From assembly GCA_028583685.1 (NCBI GenBank), contig JAMXIF010000015.1:61002801-61066800 (forward strand): 64,000 nucleotides of DNA, in the 5' to 3' direction. Position 1 is the stretch's first letter. Each line of letters begins with the position of its first letter. The notes beneath the pieces were generated by a model. The model saw only the letters and a list, made by a program, of their open reading frames with translations. It was not told the DNA's origin and made no database searches. The DNA is from Petaurus breviceps papuanus (lineage: Eukaryota; Chordata; Mammalia; Diprotodontia; Petauridae). Below are positions 33,465-44,300 of this stretch, in pieces. The translations under genes and the position numbers were made by a program.

Positions 33465-33759
33465 ATAGAAAAGGTGATTTCTAGAGAGGTTAGGAAAGAC
33501 TTCATGGAGGGTATAATGTTTGAGCTGAGCCTTGGAGGAAACTAGGGAATTTAGGAATGAAGGTGAGGAGGGAGGACAAACAAGGCAGCAGGAAGACAGG
33601 ACAAAGACAGGAAGAGGGGAAATGGGTAACCATTTCTGAAGAGTGGTAAGGAAGACTGTGTGGATGGATGCCAGTAGTGCTTGAAAAGGATTAATGAGTC
33701 TGGAAAGGTGAGAAGTGAAACTTACAAGTCCACAGAGGATTATTGAAAGATAACATGGA
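33465..33759 (-). mobile_element. L2, antisense 3' region
   Basis: TTAGGAAAGACTTCATGGAGG, TTGAGCTGAGCCTTGGAGGA and the AGGAGGGAGGACAAACAAGG run match the antisense L2 order. Confidence 0.65.
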
Positions 33760-35935
33760 ATTCAGCAAGAGTTAGCAGCACAATGGCCCACTTTTGTTAG
33801 TTATTGAGTGGGAGCCTCTTTCAATATATACTTTGTCTCGAGAATTCATTCCCTGTACTCTCAGTGTGCAGCAGTCTCTATTGATGTCAAATGGGCAGGG
33901 GGCTTGAAGGATACTGCCCCAGTGTTGCTCCCCTTACCCCCACTGGAAGAAAAAGATTCTATCAAGGCAGAATCAGTTTGTCCTGGTCACTTATTTTAGT
34001 GTTTATTAATCAGTCTTTATGCAGCAATTTGGCCTAAGCAGATTGTATCTGTAATAAATCCATATTAGACCAATGTCAAAACATGTAACAATCCTAGGAA
34101 GAGATAGGGTCTTCTCCAATTTTGGGGGGGGGAGCAGCCTCACGGCCATATTTGACAACAAATTTTGCTGTTAACTAACGAGGTTTGTTCTCTATCTAAC
34201 AAAGAGTAACACTGTGCCTCACACTATCATTTGAAATAGGAGCTGGCCAAGAACAGGTGCCAATAAACTGGATTCCATTTTGAGTAGGAGATTGTTCTCT
34301 CCTGAGATTACCTTGTGAAGTACCAGAGTGGAGGCAGGGGCTTGTACCAGGGCTATCTAGTGGCCTTATTCCTGAAATGGAAGGGGAGAGCAAGAGGTAG
34401 ACAAAGTTCATTCTTGAGAAACAAAAAGTCAAGCAAGAAAGCAAAACTCTAGCAACGAGAATGTGATTTTTCTCCAAGTAAAATTAGCAAGAATTTAGGA
34501 TCTACTGTCTTCTGCATATGTAATAGCCCCAAATTACATAATAAGATATAAAAATCCACCTTTCATGGTAGATATAATGTAATTGCTGCATGTTCTGAAC
34601 TGAAGGCTCTCAGCCCTCAATTTAATTTGACTGCTCTTATAAAGCTAGTGAATATTTCAAGGATGGTCTTTGTGATCCTGTATTTTTAATTTTCACTTAA
34701 GGAATTTTGATCACGACATTTTTTTCTCAGATGTTCACAGCCCTAATGCATTTTTAAGAACCAGATAATCAAGACAGTGACTTGAGAAAGACCACAAATT
34801 CCTGAGTTATTAGGAAATAAAAGTCAACAGCTAGGCATGAATACCATATAGAAACCAGTTTCTCCTTTTTCCTCATTGGGCCATCTTGTAAAAACCTTTT
34901 TTGCATAAAACTTGAACCACCACTGATGCATGATTTTGAATGCATGACAGCATTCAAAATCAGTGTGTGGGCATGGTAAAGGCTGATCCCTCCCTGCAGG
35001 TCTGCTTGGTTTGGGGGCTTTCAATGTAGCTGATAAAGATTAAGCTGTGTGAATTCCCATTAGAGAGGTCTAGCTGAAATGAACTGACCAGGGAATATAC
35101 ACCTTTTAAAATCCATTAATGTGAGAAGCAGCAGTAAGTCAACACCAGGAGAGGCCTAGGTATGCATTAGCTACCTTTGTGGATGAATTACACCATAGGG
35201 GTATCTTATTAACCCTAATGGCAAGCCTTGGCTAAGTAGTCCTCTGGTTATGCTTCCTAAACAGTTAATTTCTTCTTAAACCATCATGCCATAAATGTTC
35301 ACTGGGCTACTCCCAGCTCACAGAGGGCACACCAATTTTGATTTCTCTTTGAGCTCACGTGCCTGGTGGTTAATTGAAATCTGTATTGGCTTTACAGCAC
35401 TTCTGACTTTAAATAGAATCAACACAGGTCACTAGAAAAACAGCATAGTATCAAAAGAGTTCAGTGAGGGACCTTGGCAGGGATTTTCCATGTAGTCAAG
35501 GCCTGGTCACAGATTCCTCAATGCTAATTTAATAGCCAAGGCTAAAGTTTGTTATCTTCCGAAATGCAAAGCACAGATGCTACCCCTAAATCATAAAAGC
35601 ATTTCTCCTAGCAGGTATGCATAGTGTTTGGGCTCTCAGTTACATCATAACTAAGTGAGCATGATTGAGAAAGTGTGGGCTGTAGATTAACCCTTTCAGT
35701 CTCCTAGGAAACAGATACATCTGTTGCAGAAACAGGAAGTCACATTGAAACTATAACACAATATTGAAACTAACACAAAATAAACTATCCCTAAAATCAG
35801 ACACTAGCTTCAACAGCTGGAAGGCTGGCTCATTATATCAAAGAGAAAAAAAATATGTATTTTTAAAACCTCCCATGTAAGAGCCAGAAAATCACTCTTC
35901 CATGGTAACAATGTTAGGGTAATGAGAACTGTTCT
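33760..35935. other. longest repeat-poor stretch of the window
   Basis: No LINE, SINE, DNA transposon or LTR recognised over about 2.2 kb. Frames are short and lack motifs. It includes a CACGTG E-box at about 35357-35362 next to GGTTAATTGAAATC, but single sites are weak evidence. This is where a host regulatory element would most plausibly lie. Confidence 0.35.
34931..34962. repeat. 13-bp perfect inverted repeat (hairpin)
   Basis: TGATTTTGAATGC and GCATTCAAAATCA with a 6-base loop (ATGACA). It is inside the repeat-poor stretch. Confidence 0.85.
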
Positions 35936-35959
35936 TAATAGCATAATAATAATAATAAC

Positions 35960-36150
35960 AGTAATGCTTTATAGTGTCAAGGCATTCTACATCGAGGACT
36001 ATTTTAGATACCTTAGGCCTGGTGATGGAATCATTATATATATTTTACAGGTGAGGAAACTGAGACTTTGCCAATAAGTGACAGAGGCATGATTTCCAGT
36101 CAGGTCTTCTTCACTCCCAATCTAATTCTATGTCTTCTATGCTATGTTGA
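35960..36150 (-). mobile_element. MIR relic, antisense
   Basis: TTTTACAGGTGAGGAAACTGA and AAGTGACAGAGGCATGATTT in antisense order. An (AAT)n run lies just upstream at about 35943-35959. Confidence 0.65.
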
Positions 36151-36599
36151 TGCAAAAGGGTAGAAATATTTTTAGGATGATATGAACATCATGCCTATAT
36201 GGGCATATGTCACTTAGCAATGACAGCTACTCTGCCTAGCTGAGAGTGAGTGAGGGAAGGAAACTTCAGGTCCCTGTGGAATAGGGAATGCCACTTCTGT
36301 GGTTTTGTAGGATTCTTAATTCACATATGCAGATAAGACATGGGCAGGGTTGAGAGTGGCTTATGTGTTCCCTAAAAGAAAGATAATGTTATACTCCACT
36401 GTGAAGAAAATGATTTACTGTTATGACAAACCACTTTTCTACAAAAACTTGTGTAACTATCAAGTCACCATTCAACTGATTCTTGAAAACATTTAGAAGG
36501 TGAGTAGGGGAAGGTTGTATCTGTCTCTGAGAGTTGGCCTTCATTTTATATGGAGAGTAAAAAAGTAGGCAGGTACAAAAATAAGTTTTAACAGTGCCT
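36151..36599. other. unassigned stretch
   Basis: Nothing recognised. Confidence 0.35.
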
Positions 36600-36790
36600 C
36601 TATTTGAATCATGGGATCATAGATTTAGAGTTGAGACATTATGGGATGTTGAGGCCAACTTCCTCACTCTACAGATGAGGAAACTGAGGCACAGAGAGGT
36701 TAAGTGACTTAACAAGGACTACACAGCTATTAAATATCTAAGACTAGATTTGAACCCAGGTCTTCCTAAATCCACACTCTGAGACTTCTC
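36600..36790 (-). mobile_element. CORE-SINE relic, antisense
   Basis: CTACAGATGAGGAAACTGAGG, CACAGAGAGGTTAAGTGACTT and TTGAACCCAGGTCTTCCTAA. The left part (GGGATCATAGATTTAGAGTTG) is the CR1/L3-like tail that some marsupial SINEs carry. Confidence 0.75.
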
Positions 36791-37893
36791 TATTATGCTT
36801 TGCTGATAACGTAGATTTTGTGAATTCATTTATGCAGGCAGTGCCTTCAATGGCATTGGTGATAATCCATTTACAGTTATCTACCCTATACCACTTTTTT
36901 CTATTTTCTCCAGTAAATCCAACAAGTTTTGGGGACCTTCTTTTGGATCTCTTGATATTGCATAGATACAAAAGAGGCACACAGACTATCTGTGTTACCT
37001 TTTACTCTCTCATCTAGCTCATCATTATTTCTGGTCATACACCCCTCCCATCATAACCTTTATGCTGCTTCTGTTGTACAATTCACTCGGAATGGGTTGC
37101 AGTCTATTCACCTCCACCATATAACTCTCCATTGCCTTTTAGGTGGCCTACATCTTTTACTCTTTAGAGGCCATGGGATTCTAAGATTCACAACCTTGCA
37201 GCATCACTGAAAGAATGTCACTATTAACAGACAGGTTTTTGTTTCAATTTTGAGAGATTGGTATTGGGGAGATAGGTAGTATGATTTGATTTCATTCCTT
37301 AAAATGCCAGCTTCTGTTTTTCACATTGCCCGTGGTCAAGTTTGTTTATACTTGCCTGTTTATTTCTCTTAAGAAGGTTTTATTGACCTGCTCTGACTCT
37401 CATCTACTTTCAGGCTGCTCCTTATACCTTGAAACACCTGGCTTTATATCATGCTTCCTTCCTAGTCCTCAACTAAGCTGCTTTCCTTCATAATGGACTG
37501 ATTTTAAATGACATCAGGAACTAAGCTGGATCTACTCAATTTCATCCATCCCAGAGGTTCAATGGTAAGCCTGAATGATGCAATTATTTTAACCTTTCCT
37601 ATACCTGGGTATTCAGGTATATGGTATTCGGGCAATGGGACTGGGATGGTCCTTGGGACCATGGGAGTACTTGGCAGTCTACAAGTAGAGATAGTGAAGG
37701 TAAGCAACCAAAGAATAAGAACTGAAGCAAAGAAAACCAGGTGTTTGTGAGCTTGGGAGAAAATTCTCCCTATACTTTGATTTATTATTTAATAGGTTGC
37801 AACATGTTACTAGGATGCTACTTACAATGTGTCAGGGCTGTCCCAATTACTCTTGCAGTTCACTGGAACTTACTAATAGACAATGACTAACTC
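36791..37893. other. unassigned stretch
   Basis: About 1.1 kb without recognised repeats. Two GGTAAGC donor-like sites at about 37564 and 37698 flank part of an 80-codon frame (37508-37750), but there is no acceptor pair or domain to make an exon credible. Confidence 0.35.
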
Positions 37894-37911
37894 TCTCTCT
37901 CTCTTTTTTTT

Positions 37912-38059
37912 AAAAGCAATTGTGGTTAAGTAACTTGCTCAAGGTTACACAGCCAGTTATTTCTGGGTATGGTGCTAAGTACCTGAGCCCGGATTCGATC
38001 CCCAGTTCATCCCAACACTGGGGCTGGTACTCTTACTTGCTGAGCCACCTGGCCACCCC
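37912..38059 (-). mobile_element. CORE-SINE, type B, antisense (first of a tandem pair)
   Basis: AAAGCAATTGTGGTTAAGTAA, AACTTGCTCAAGGTTACACAG, GATCCCCAGTTCATCCCAAC, CTTACTTGCTGAGCCACC and the end GGCCACCCC. A (CT)n T-run precedes it. Confidence 0.93.
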
Positions 38060-38628
38060 TAAGCAATTGGGGTTAAGTAACTTGCTCAAGGTTACAGGAC
38101 CAGGTGTTTCTGGGTGGGTGCTAAGTGTCTGAGCCTGGATTCAATCCCCAAGTCATCCCGACACTGGGGCCGGTGCTCTTACTCACTGTGCTACTGTGTT
38201 TCCCCGATAATAAGACACTGTCTTATTATTTTTTTTGGACAGAAAAACACCAGAGGGCTTATTTTCAGGGGAGGGCTTATATTAATGAACATTGACAGCA
38301 ATTTTAATAAACAGGTAAATGTGAACAAAAAATGTACCTTTATTCAATAAGCAAATCACTGGGGAAGAACAGGATGACGCGCTCACTGCTGCAGCTCTGA
38401 TTGGATGCAGCTCTGAGAGCGGCGTGCGTTTCACGGGGGGAGGGGGGACAGTGCATACAGAGGGTACCGCAACGTGTAGTGCAGGGAATCACCTTCACTA
38501 CAGCAGCAATCTCAATAGGGCTTATTTTCGGGGGAGGGCTTATTTTAGAGGAATCTTACACAGTAAGGGGAGGGCTTATTTTTGGGATAGGTCTTATTAT
38601 TGGGGAAACACGGTACCTGGCTGCCCCT
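38060..38628 (-). mobile_element. CORE-SINE, type B, antisense (second copy, split by a mariner-type element)
   Basis: 38060-38193 runs from TAAGCAATTGGGGTTAAGTA to ACTCACTGTGCTA, and 38614-38628 completes the head with CCTGGCTGCCCC. It abuts the first copy with no spacer and in the same orientation. Confidence 0.93.
38194..38613. mobile_element. Tc1/mariner-type non-autonomous element in a SINE
   Basis: Left end CTGTGTTTCCCCGATAATAAG; right end, reversed, CCGTGTTTCCCCAATAATAAG; flanked by TA (38192-38193 and 38614-38615). The 420-bp interior holds several GGGCTTATTTTC blocks and a G+C-rich middle (38370-38480), with no transposase. The termini resemble those I recall for mariner-type elements in other vertebrates, including bats (GTGTTTCCCCGAAAATAAGAC). 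Confidence 0.9.
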
Positions 38629-38734
38629 GATTAACTCTCTTTTAATACTTTTTTTTTTGGTGCTGGATAAGATAACAATTTTTTTTTTTATCAGAGTTGG
38701 CCATAGGTGATGAGTATTTGGTCATTTATCATCC

Positions 38735-39430
38735 TTCCACCTTATTTAAAAAAAATGTTTTTTTTTTCCAATTACACATAAATTTTTTTAACTTTTTTTT
38801 TTACATTTTGAGTTCCAAACTCTCTCCTTCCCTCTTTCCCCTCCCACTTCATTGAGAAGGTAAGCAATGTGATACAGTCTATACATATATAGTCATGCAA
38901 AACATATTTACATCTTAGTCACATTGTGAAATATATATATATATATATATATATATGTTTCTATCTGCATTTAGATTCCTTCATTCTCTCTCTGGAGGTG
39001 GATAGCATTTTCATCATAAGTCCTATGGAAATTTTCTTCTGGTTTTGCTCCCTCACTTCTTGCATCAACTCATGTAAATCTTTGCAGGTTTTTCTGAAAG
39101 CACCCTGCTCATATTGCTTCAATTTCATATAGCTCATATTGTGCTATAAAGCACAATAGTGTTTCATCACAATAATATACCACAACTTGTTCAACCATTC
39201 CCTAATTAATGGGCATCCCATAATGAATGGGCATCCCCTCAGTTTCCAATTCTTTGCTACCACAAACAGAGCTGCTGTAAATATTTTTGTACAAATAGGT
39301 CCTTTCCCCTTTCTAAAAATCTCTTTGGAATACAGGGATAGTAGTAATATTGCTGGATCAAAGGGTACACACAGTTTTATAGTCTTCTTTGTGGATAGTT
39401 CCAAATTGTTCTCCAGAATGCTTGGGCTAG
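38735..39430 (-). mobile_element. L1 3' end, antisense
   Basis: Tail near 38735, 3' UTR with a (TA)n run at 38932-38956, and minus-strand ORF2 C-terminus (GPICTKIFTAALFVVAKNWK and EWLNKLWYIIVMKHYC, about 39150-39290). A duplicated ATGGGCATCCC block at about 39209-39236 lies inside it. Truncated near 39430. Confidence 0.88.
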
Positions 39431-39610
39431 TATTGGAATGGAAAGAAATTTTAAGGTAGGACAAACAAATCAGGAGGCTATTGCAATGATTTAAGCAAGG
39501 AGAGATGAGAGTATGAACTAATCTATTATCTACATGAGTAGAGAGAATGGATAGAGTACAAGAAATGTTACAGATCTTGACATGGTGAAAATTAAGCAAA
39601 TGATTACATA
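39431..39610 (-). mobile_element. L2 fragment, antisense
   Basis: CAGGAGGCTATTGCAATGATT, AAGCAAGGAGAGATGAGAGT and GAGAGAATGGATAGAGTACA match the antisense L2 region upstream of the 3' UTR. Confidence 0.6.
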
Positions 39611-39611
39611 T

Positions 39612-39761
39612 TGGGGCATTAAAATTATTTATATGCAGTTGAAATTATAAGATTGGAGAGAAAAAAAACTATAAACTCTTCTGTCCCAGCCTTTACAGAT
39701 ACCCTAAGAACTGTGTTTGTTCCCAGCAATTTCAACTGCATGTAAATAATTTAATGCCCTA
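39612..39761. mobile_element. 150-bp palindromic miniature element
   Basis: Arms 39612-39646 and 39728-39761 are inverted copies: GGGCATTAAAATTATTTATA against, reversed, GGGCATTAAATTATTTACAT, both continuing to GCAGTTGAAATT, with about 32 of 35 positions equal. The centre is a unique A-rich 80 bases. Flanks suggest a TA target but do not prove it. Superfamily not assigned. Confidence 0.75.
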
Positions 39762-39764
39762 GGG

Positions 39765-39960
39765 TGTTTTTTTTTTATTTTCATGCTTTTGCTTATACAT
39801 GTCCCTTGAGGACCCTCCCTTCCCTTTACCTGTTGAATTTTTACTCTTCACCTATTGAAGTTTTATCCTTTCTTTAAAACCCAGCTCCAATGCTCTTCTT
39901 CAAGAAGATTTCCATCATTTGCACAACTAGTAATAGCCTCCTCTGTCATCTGTGATACCT
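39765..39960 (+). mobile_element. L2 fragment, sense
   Basis: CATGCTTTTGCTTATACATG, CTCCCTTCCCTTTACCTGTTG, TTTAAAACCCAGCTCCAATG and TCTTCAAGAAGATTTCCATC follow the sense L2 3' UTR. Confidence 0.7.
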
Positions 39961-40146
39961 CAGGCAATGTTTACCCTCTCTTGGTTTCAATTTCCTGATC
40001 TATAAAATGAGATTGGTGGTGTGAGTAAGAATTAGATGTATTCTCAAGTCCCTTATGATTCCTACCAGATCTCACATAGGTCCAAAACAAAGTGCTAATC
40101 CATCACTCCCTACCTTCTTGCAAACAGTCTTCCTGCCTACACTCTT

Positions 40147-40216
40147 TCCAGGAAATTTCTTAGAACTTAAAGGGAACAAACATAGGAAACCTAGATTGCA
40201 TAGGTGTCGGAAACAC
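40147..40216. repeat. weak direct repeat, left copy
   Basis: TCCAGGAAATTTCTTAGAAC through ACATAGGAAAC and ATAGGTGTCGGAAAC corresponds to 41630-41699. Roughly three quarters identical by eye. Confidence 0.6.
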
Positions 40217-40312
40217 TCTTTCCCTCTTTCTTCCTCCTTTCCTTCCACCTTTTTCTCTTCCTTCCTCCTTCCTTCCATCTTTCCTTCCTTCCATCTTTCT
40301 TTTATTTCTAGG
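40205..40312. repeat. (CCTT)n-type pyrimidine tract
   Basis: TTCC and CTTT units with few purines on the + strand. Confidence 0.85.
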
Positions 40313-42124
40313 CTAATTCCTGGGAGGCTAATTAGGCTAGACATAAAACAGTTGCTCTCCTCAAGATGCAATATATATACATAAATAAATGCAAAGTATA
40401 CAGTATAAGCAAATAACAAGGTGGGGGGGGCGTTGTATGTGTGAGGAGGAGCAGAAATTAGGAAAGGTCTCACTTATGTAGGAAGTAACATGTGAGCAGA
40501 GTTTTAAAGAAAATTTACAAGATTAAAAGATGCAGAGATTGAGAAGGAAGTGCATTATCATTCTTTAAAGAATATATTCGATTGATTTAATATTTCTTAG
40601 AAACATCTATGGTTGACCTTGTCCTCACTTTTCCTGGTGTCCCTTCCTTTGTGGAATGAGGACATGGGATAGCTCTGGGAGCTACACAGAGGAGGTTACC
40701 CTCTCCTAGTACCCATTGTTGAGATAGTTTTTTGCTTTCCACCTGGGGCCAGTTTCAGGGGCCGTTTCATAGCTATACTTTTAAGAGTATAATTTTTACA
40801 AACAAGTCATTTTAAAATTTTCCCTGTTAGACACAAGGTGCGACCAAAGGTTACAAGTGGATATTTCATCATGGGATCAATTTCCACCCCACCCCCATAT
40901 TATCTAATGGTTCATGTTACCAATTTAATCCCAATCTTGTCTTTTTTTTAATATTTTGATTATAATATTAACATTACTTACAGTTTGAATGGGAGTCCAA
41001 TAGCAGCTAATGATGAGAAGAATTATTATATATTCAATGACATAAAAACTACGCTGTCTTTTTTCCTTCTAAGTTGAGATTGTTTCTGCTGATTTTAGAT
41101 TTGATTAGTTCCCCGATCTTTCCTGGACTTAAGACTTGTTATTCATTACCACCAAAGAGAATGCATCTGCTTTACAACTGTCTGAGAAAAAGCGTAAAGG
41201 GGCAACAAATCACAGCAGTTCAAGGATCAAGCTTCAAAGTCTATTTGGGTTCTAATCAAGAAGTTAAAGAAAAGCATGCAACAGACAATAAATGTTCAAG
41301 TGATGCAAGTATATATTCCACCAGGCAAAGATTTTGCCTTTATTTGTCAAGATGTTCAAGGCAGTATGTCTCCCTTGAGACTGATAGTGGTGTGGCCTCA
41401 GGAGACAGAACTAATGCCAGATCCATTAGGTCAGTGGAACACAGATTGATGGAACCTCATAGAAGTTGTTCTAGGAGTAGAGCCAATTCCATTGTGTTAT
41501 ACAGTGACATCCCTTCCGAACATAAAAAGGGGGGGGGGGGGGGGTAGTCGACTGGATCTGTCAGAAAGACTGTACTTATAATAGGCATCCTATTAGGTAT
41601 ATCATGGCAAAGAATTACCACTGGCCCAATACAGGAAATTTCCTAGGACTCAAGGGGAATAGACATAGGAAACTTTTATTACATGGGTGTTAGAAACTGC
41701 ATCCTTGGAGGGCCTTAAATGTAGTGAAGAGGGATTGGCTGATGGAGACACTCAGTAGAAATGCATTTCTAATTTTTGGAAACCTCATGACCTGGAAATC
41801 CAATAAGAAATGGCAAAATTGCTCACAAAAACTCAAGGCATGTTTTGGGGGTGGTAAAACAGCAAGGCAAACATATTCTACATGTTAACATAAAGGTGAG
41901 AACCCCATAAACTTTGTGTTCTATGCAGATTCTAAATTATGGAGACTAGTAGAACTAAGAACAGAAATGCCTGAGATGAAGGAGGAGATCAGTTTGGAAT
42001 CAATGCCAATGGGCCTCACATAACAGGGAATTTATTAATGTACATTGGGTATTGGGAACATTAAGTGCAACTCACCTGGTTTCAAAGAGTTGTTAGACAA
42101 TGAGAGTGATGTGGGGTTGTTTAA
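40313..42124. other. unassigned stretch, possibly the remains of an old element
   Basis: No named family. It holds the longest + strand frame of the central window (157 codons, 41074-41547, ending in a 16-base G run) and the right copy of the weak direct repeat at 41630-41699. No domain is recognised with confidence. It could be an old retroelement. Confidence 0.35.
41630..41699. repeat. weak direct repeat, right copy
   Basis: TACAGGAAATTTCCTAGGAC, ACATAGGAAAC and ATGGGTGTTAGAAAC. See the left copy at 40147. Confidence 0.6.
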
Positions 42125-42745
42125 AAGAATATCTCCCAGGAATCCCTCTCTCCCTCCACTGTGGTCCTTTCTCTATTCAGCTATCAAAATGAACCAAAGC
42201 ACAAGTCAGACCATGTCACTCCCTATCACCTCCAAGATCAAATCCAAAATCTTTCATTTCATAACTTGCCCTTTTTTATAGCCTATACTTTTCCAGACTT
42301 CTTACATCTTATATCCACCCCCACCTTCTGAGATCCTGTGACACTGACCTCCCTTTTATTCCTTGAACAAGACATTCTATCTCCAGATGCTGGGCATTTT
42401 CACTGGCTTTCCCTATGCCTGAAACACTCTCCTTCCTCATCTCTGCCTTGGGTCTTCCTTGGCTTCCTTCAGGTCCCAATTAAAATTCTTCCTTCTACAG
42501 GAAGACTTTCCTGATCCCTCATAATACTAGTGTCCCTCTCTCTATTGATTATTTCCAATTTATCTTATTATAGCTTGTTTGTACAATATTGCTTGTTTGG
42601 ACATAGTTATTTGCATGTTGCCTCCTCTACAAAATTGTGAGTTCCATGAGAGCAAGTACTGGACTTTTTTTGTTTGTTTTTGCCTTTTTTTTGTATACAC
42701 ATAGTATGTTTAATAAGTGTTTATTGACTGACTAATAACTCCTCT
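42125..42745 (+). mobile_element. L2 LINE, long 3' segment, sense
   Basis: AGACCATGTCACTCCCTATC, TTCCCTATGCCTGAAACACTC, TCTTCCTTCTACAGGAAGAC, GAGTTCCATGAGAGCAAGTAC and the tail AGTATGTTTAATAAGTGTTTA are in L2 order from the end of ORF2 through the 3' UTR. The best preserved L2 in the window. Confidence 0.85.
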
Positions 42746-43470
42746 TACTGTACTCATCTAATACTTTTCCCCAATGTTTCCATTCACTTTTTCTTCCCCT
42801 CCTTTTCCTAATCCTCCTTTCCTCTGTTTTTGTCTAAAGCTTGTGAGCCTCAGACAAAGAATAGCACTGACTTTCAGAACTAAGCATTTGCTGTCTCCAA
42901 AGCATCCCAACTCTAAATACATCTACCTCTATGTGGTTTATTTTGGGAGAGGTGCTATCTGCAGGGGAAATAGAATTCTCCAGTGGCTCAACTGTCTTTT
43001 TCAGTCTTTCCTTTAATTTGAAAATAGGGCAAGAGGGGCATGTATAGAAGCCTCAACTAGGCTATTTTGTTACTTGATTAAGCCCCGCTGCAGCTCAGTA
43101 AAGAAGTGATTGATGGCATTAATTTAAAACCCTACTTTAATGGCACCCAGAAAAGAAGGATAAATGGAGCTGTGGGTTCTGGCAGACCAAGACCAAGCAC
43201 TGGAGCAGACTTGACACTTCATCAGAGATATACATCTCAGAGCTTCACACAGTCTGCTTAGAGGAGGCTTAATTGGATCAAGTACTTCTCTAACTAAGTG
43301 ACATATAATTGTTTTCAAAGCATTCAAAGAATATTTTTCATCACTAAAGAAAGCATTCTGGTGATTCTGCCTAGTAGGGTCACTAAAATTCATCGAAATG
43401 TTGTTGGACTTTAAGCTAGGCCTTGAGCAGTCTTTGGGGCAGAGCAGCTAGATTATATGCAATGTCAAGA
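42746..43470. other. unassigned stretch
   Basis: About 0.7 kb with no recognised repeat. Frames (80 and 89 codons) carry no motif. Confidence 0.35.
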
Positions 43471-43474
43471 GGTA

Positions 43475-43600
43475 GCTTCATGGAGTGGAAAGAGAGGTGA
43501 CCTCAGAATCAGGAAGACCTGTGTCTAAGCTCCTACTCTGAATCTGCTGTCTGTGGGACCTTGAGCAAGTCACTTTGCTAGGTTGCAGAGATGGCACCAA
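43475..43600 (+). mobile_element. CORE-SINE relic
   Basis: GTGGAAAGAGAGGTGACCTC, AATCAGGAAGACCTGTGTCT and CTTGAGCAAGTCACTTTGC. Confidence 0.65.
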
Positions 43601-43917
43601 TCTGCACTACCAGTGAAATCACAGGTCCAGGTCTTCTCCCCATGTTAAATGTAAATTGAGGAAAGGTTTATGACCCTGTCCATCCTAGAACTTGGATCTC
43701 TTTAAGAGAGTTTTAACTAAGTTAACTTTAGGGAGTGCTTGAAATGAGAATCAGAACTTAAGGATTCTGTTCCTATTCGAGTCACCTGATATTTGATGAT
43801 CAATCTTTATTTGATGAGTCAGATTCTTCCTTCCTTCTTAGGAAAACACAGGAACTCTCTCATCCCAATAAGGTGAGAGAAACTTCAAGGTCTTCTTTGA
43901 CTTGTACTTGTGTCCAT
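43601..43917. other. unassigned stretch
   Basis: Nothing recognised. Confidence 0.35.
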
Positions 43918-43929
43918 ATCAAATCTCCC

Positions 43930-44160
43930 ATGGGGCAGCTAGGTGTCATAGTTGATAGAGCGCAGGTCAGGAAGACCTGAGTTCAAATGTGACCTCAGGC
44001 ACTAACTAGCTGTGTCTCCCTGGGCCAGTCATTTCACCCTGTTTGCCTCAGTTTCCTCATCTATGAAACAAGCTGGAGAAGGAAATGGCAAGCCACTCCA
44101 ATATCTTTACTTAGCAAACCCCAAATGGGGTCACAAACACACAACTAAACAATGACAAAA
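43930..44160 (+). mobile_element. MAR1-type SINE with perfect target-site duplication
   Basis: GGGGCAGCTAGGTGTCATAG, TTTGCCTCAGTTTCCTCATC, GGAGAAGGAAATGGCAAGCC and CCAAATGGGGTCACAAACAC. Flanked by ATCAAATCTCCC at 43918-43929 and 44161-44172. Confidence 0.95.
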
Positions 44161-44184
44161 ATCAAATCTCCCCTACTATACTAG

Positions 44185-44300
44185 AAACTTTTTGAAAACA
44201 GAGTGCATGTCTTTTTTTCCCTTTAAATTAACTGCTTTTTTTCTTTTTATCCTCAAAGCACCTAGCACAATGCCTTATACAAATAGGTGTGAGATATATG
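44185..44300 (+). mobile_element. L2 3' end, sense
   Basis: AACAGAGTGCATGTCTTTTTT, CAAAGCACCTAGCACAATGC and CTTATACAAATAGGTGTGA. Confidence 0.65.

Noticed and set aside
37508-37750. Possible exon with two GTAAGC donor-like sites
   Set aside because: No acceptor, no domain and no neighbouring exon; donor-like hexamers are common by chance.
40072-40473. 133-codon minus-strand frame
   Set aside because: Much of it is the (CCTT)n tract read as Lys/Glu.
41074-41547. 157-codon frame as a host gene
   Set aside because: No domain recognised, ends in a homopolymer G run, and lies in a stretch that may be an old element; kept only as an observation.
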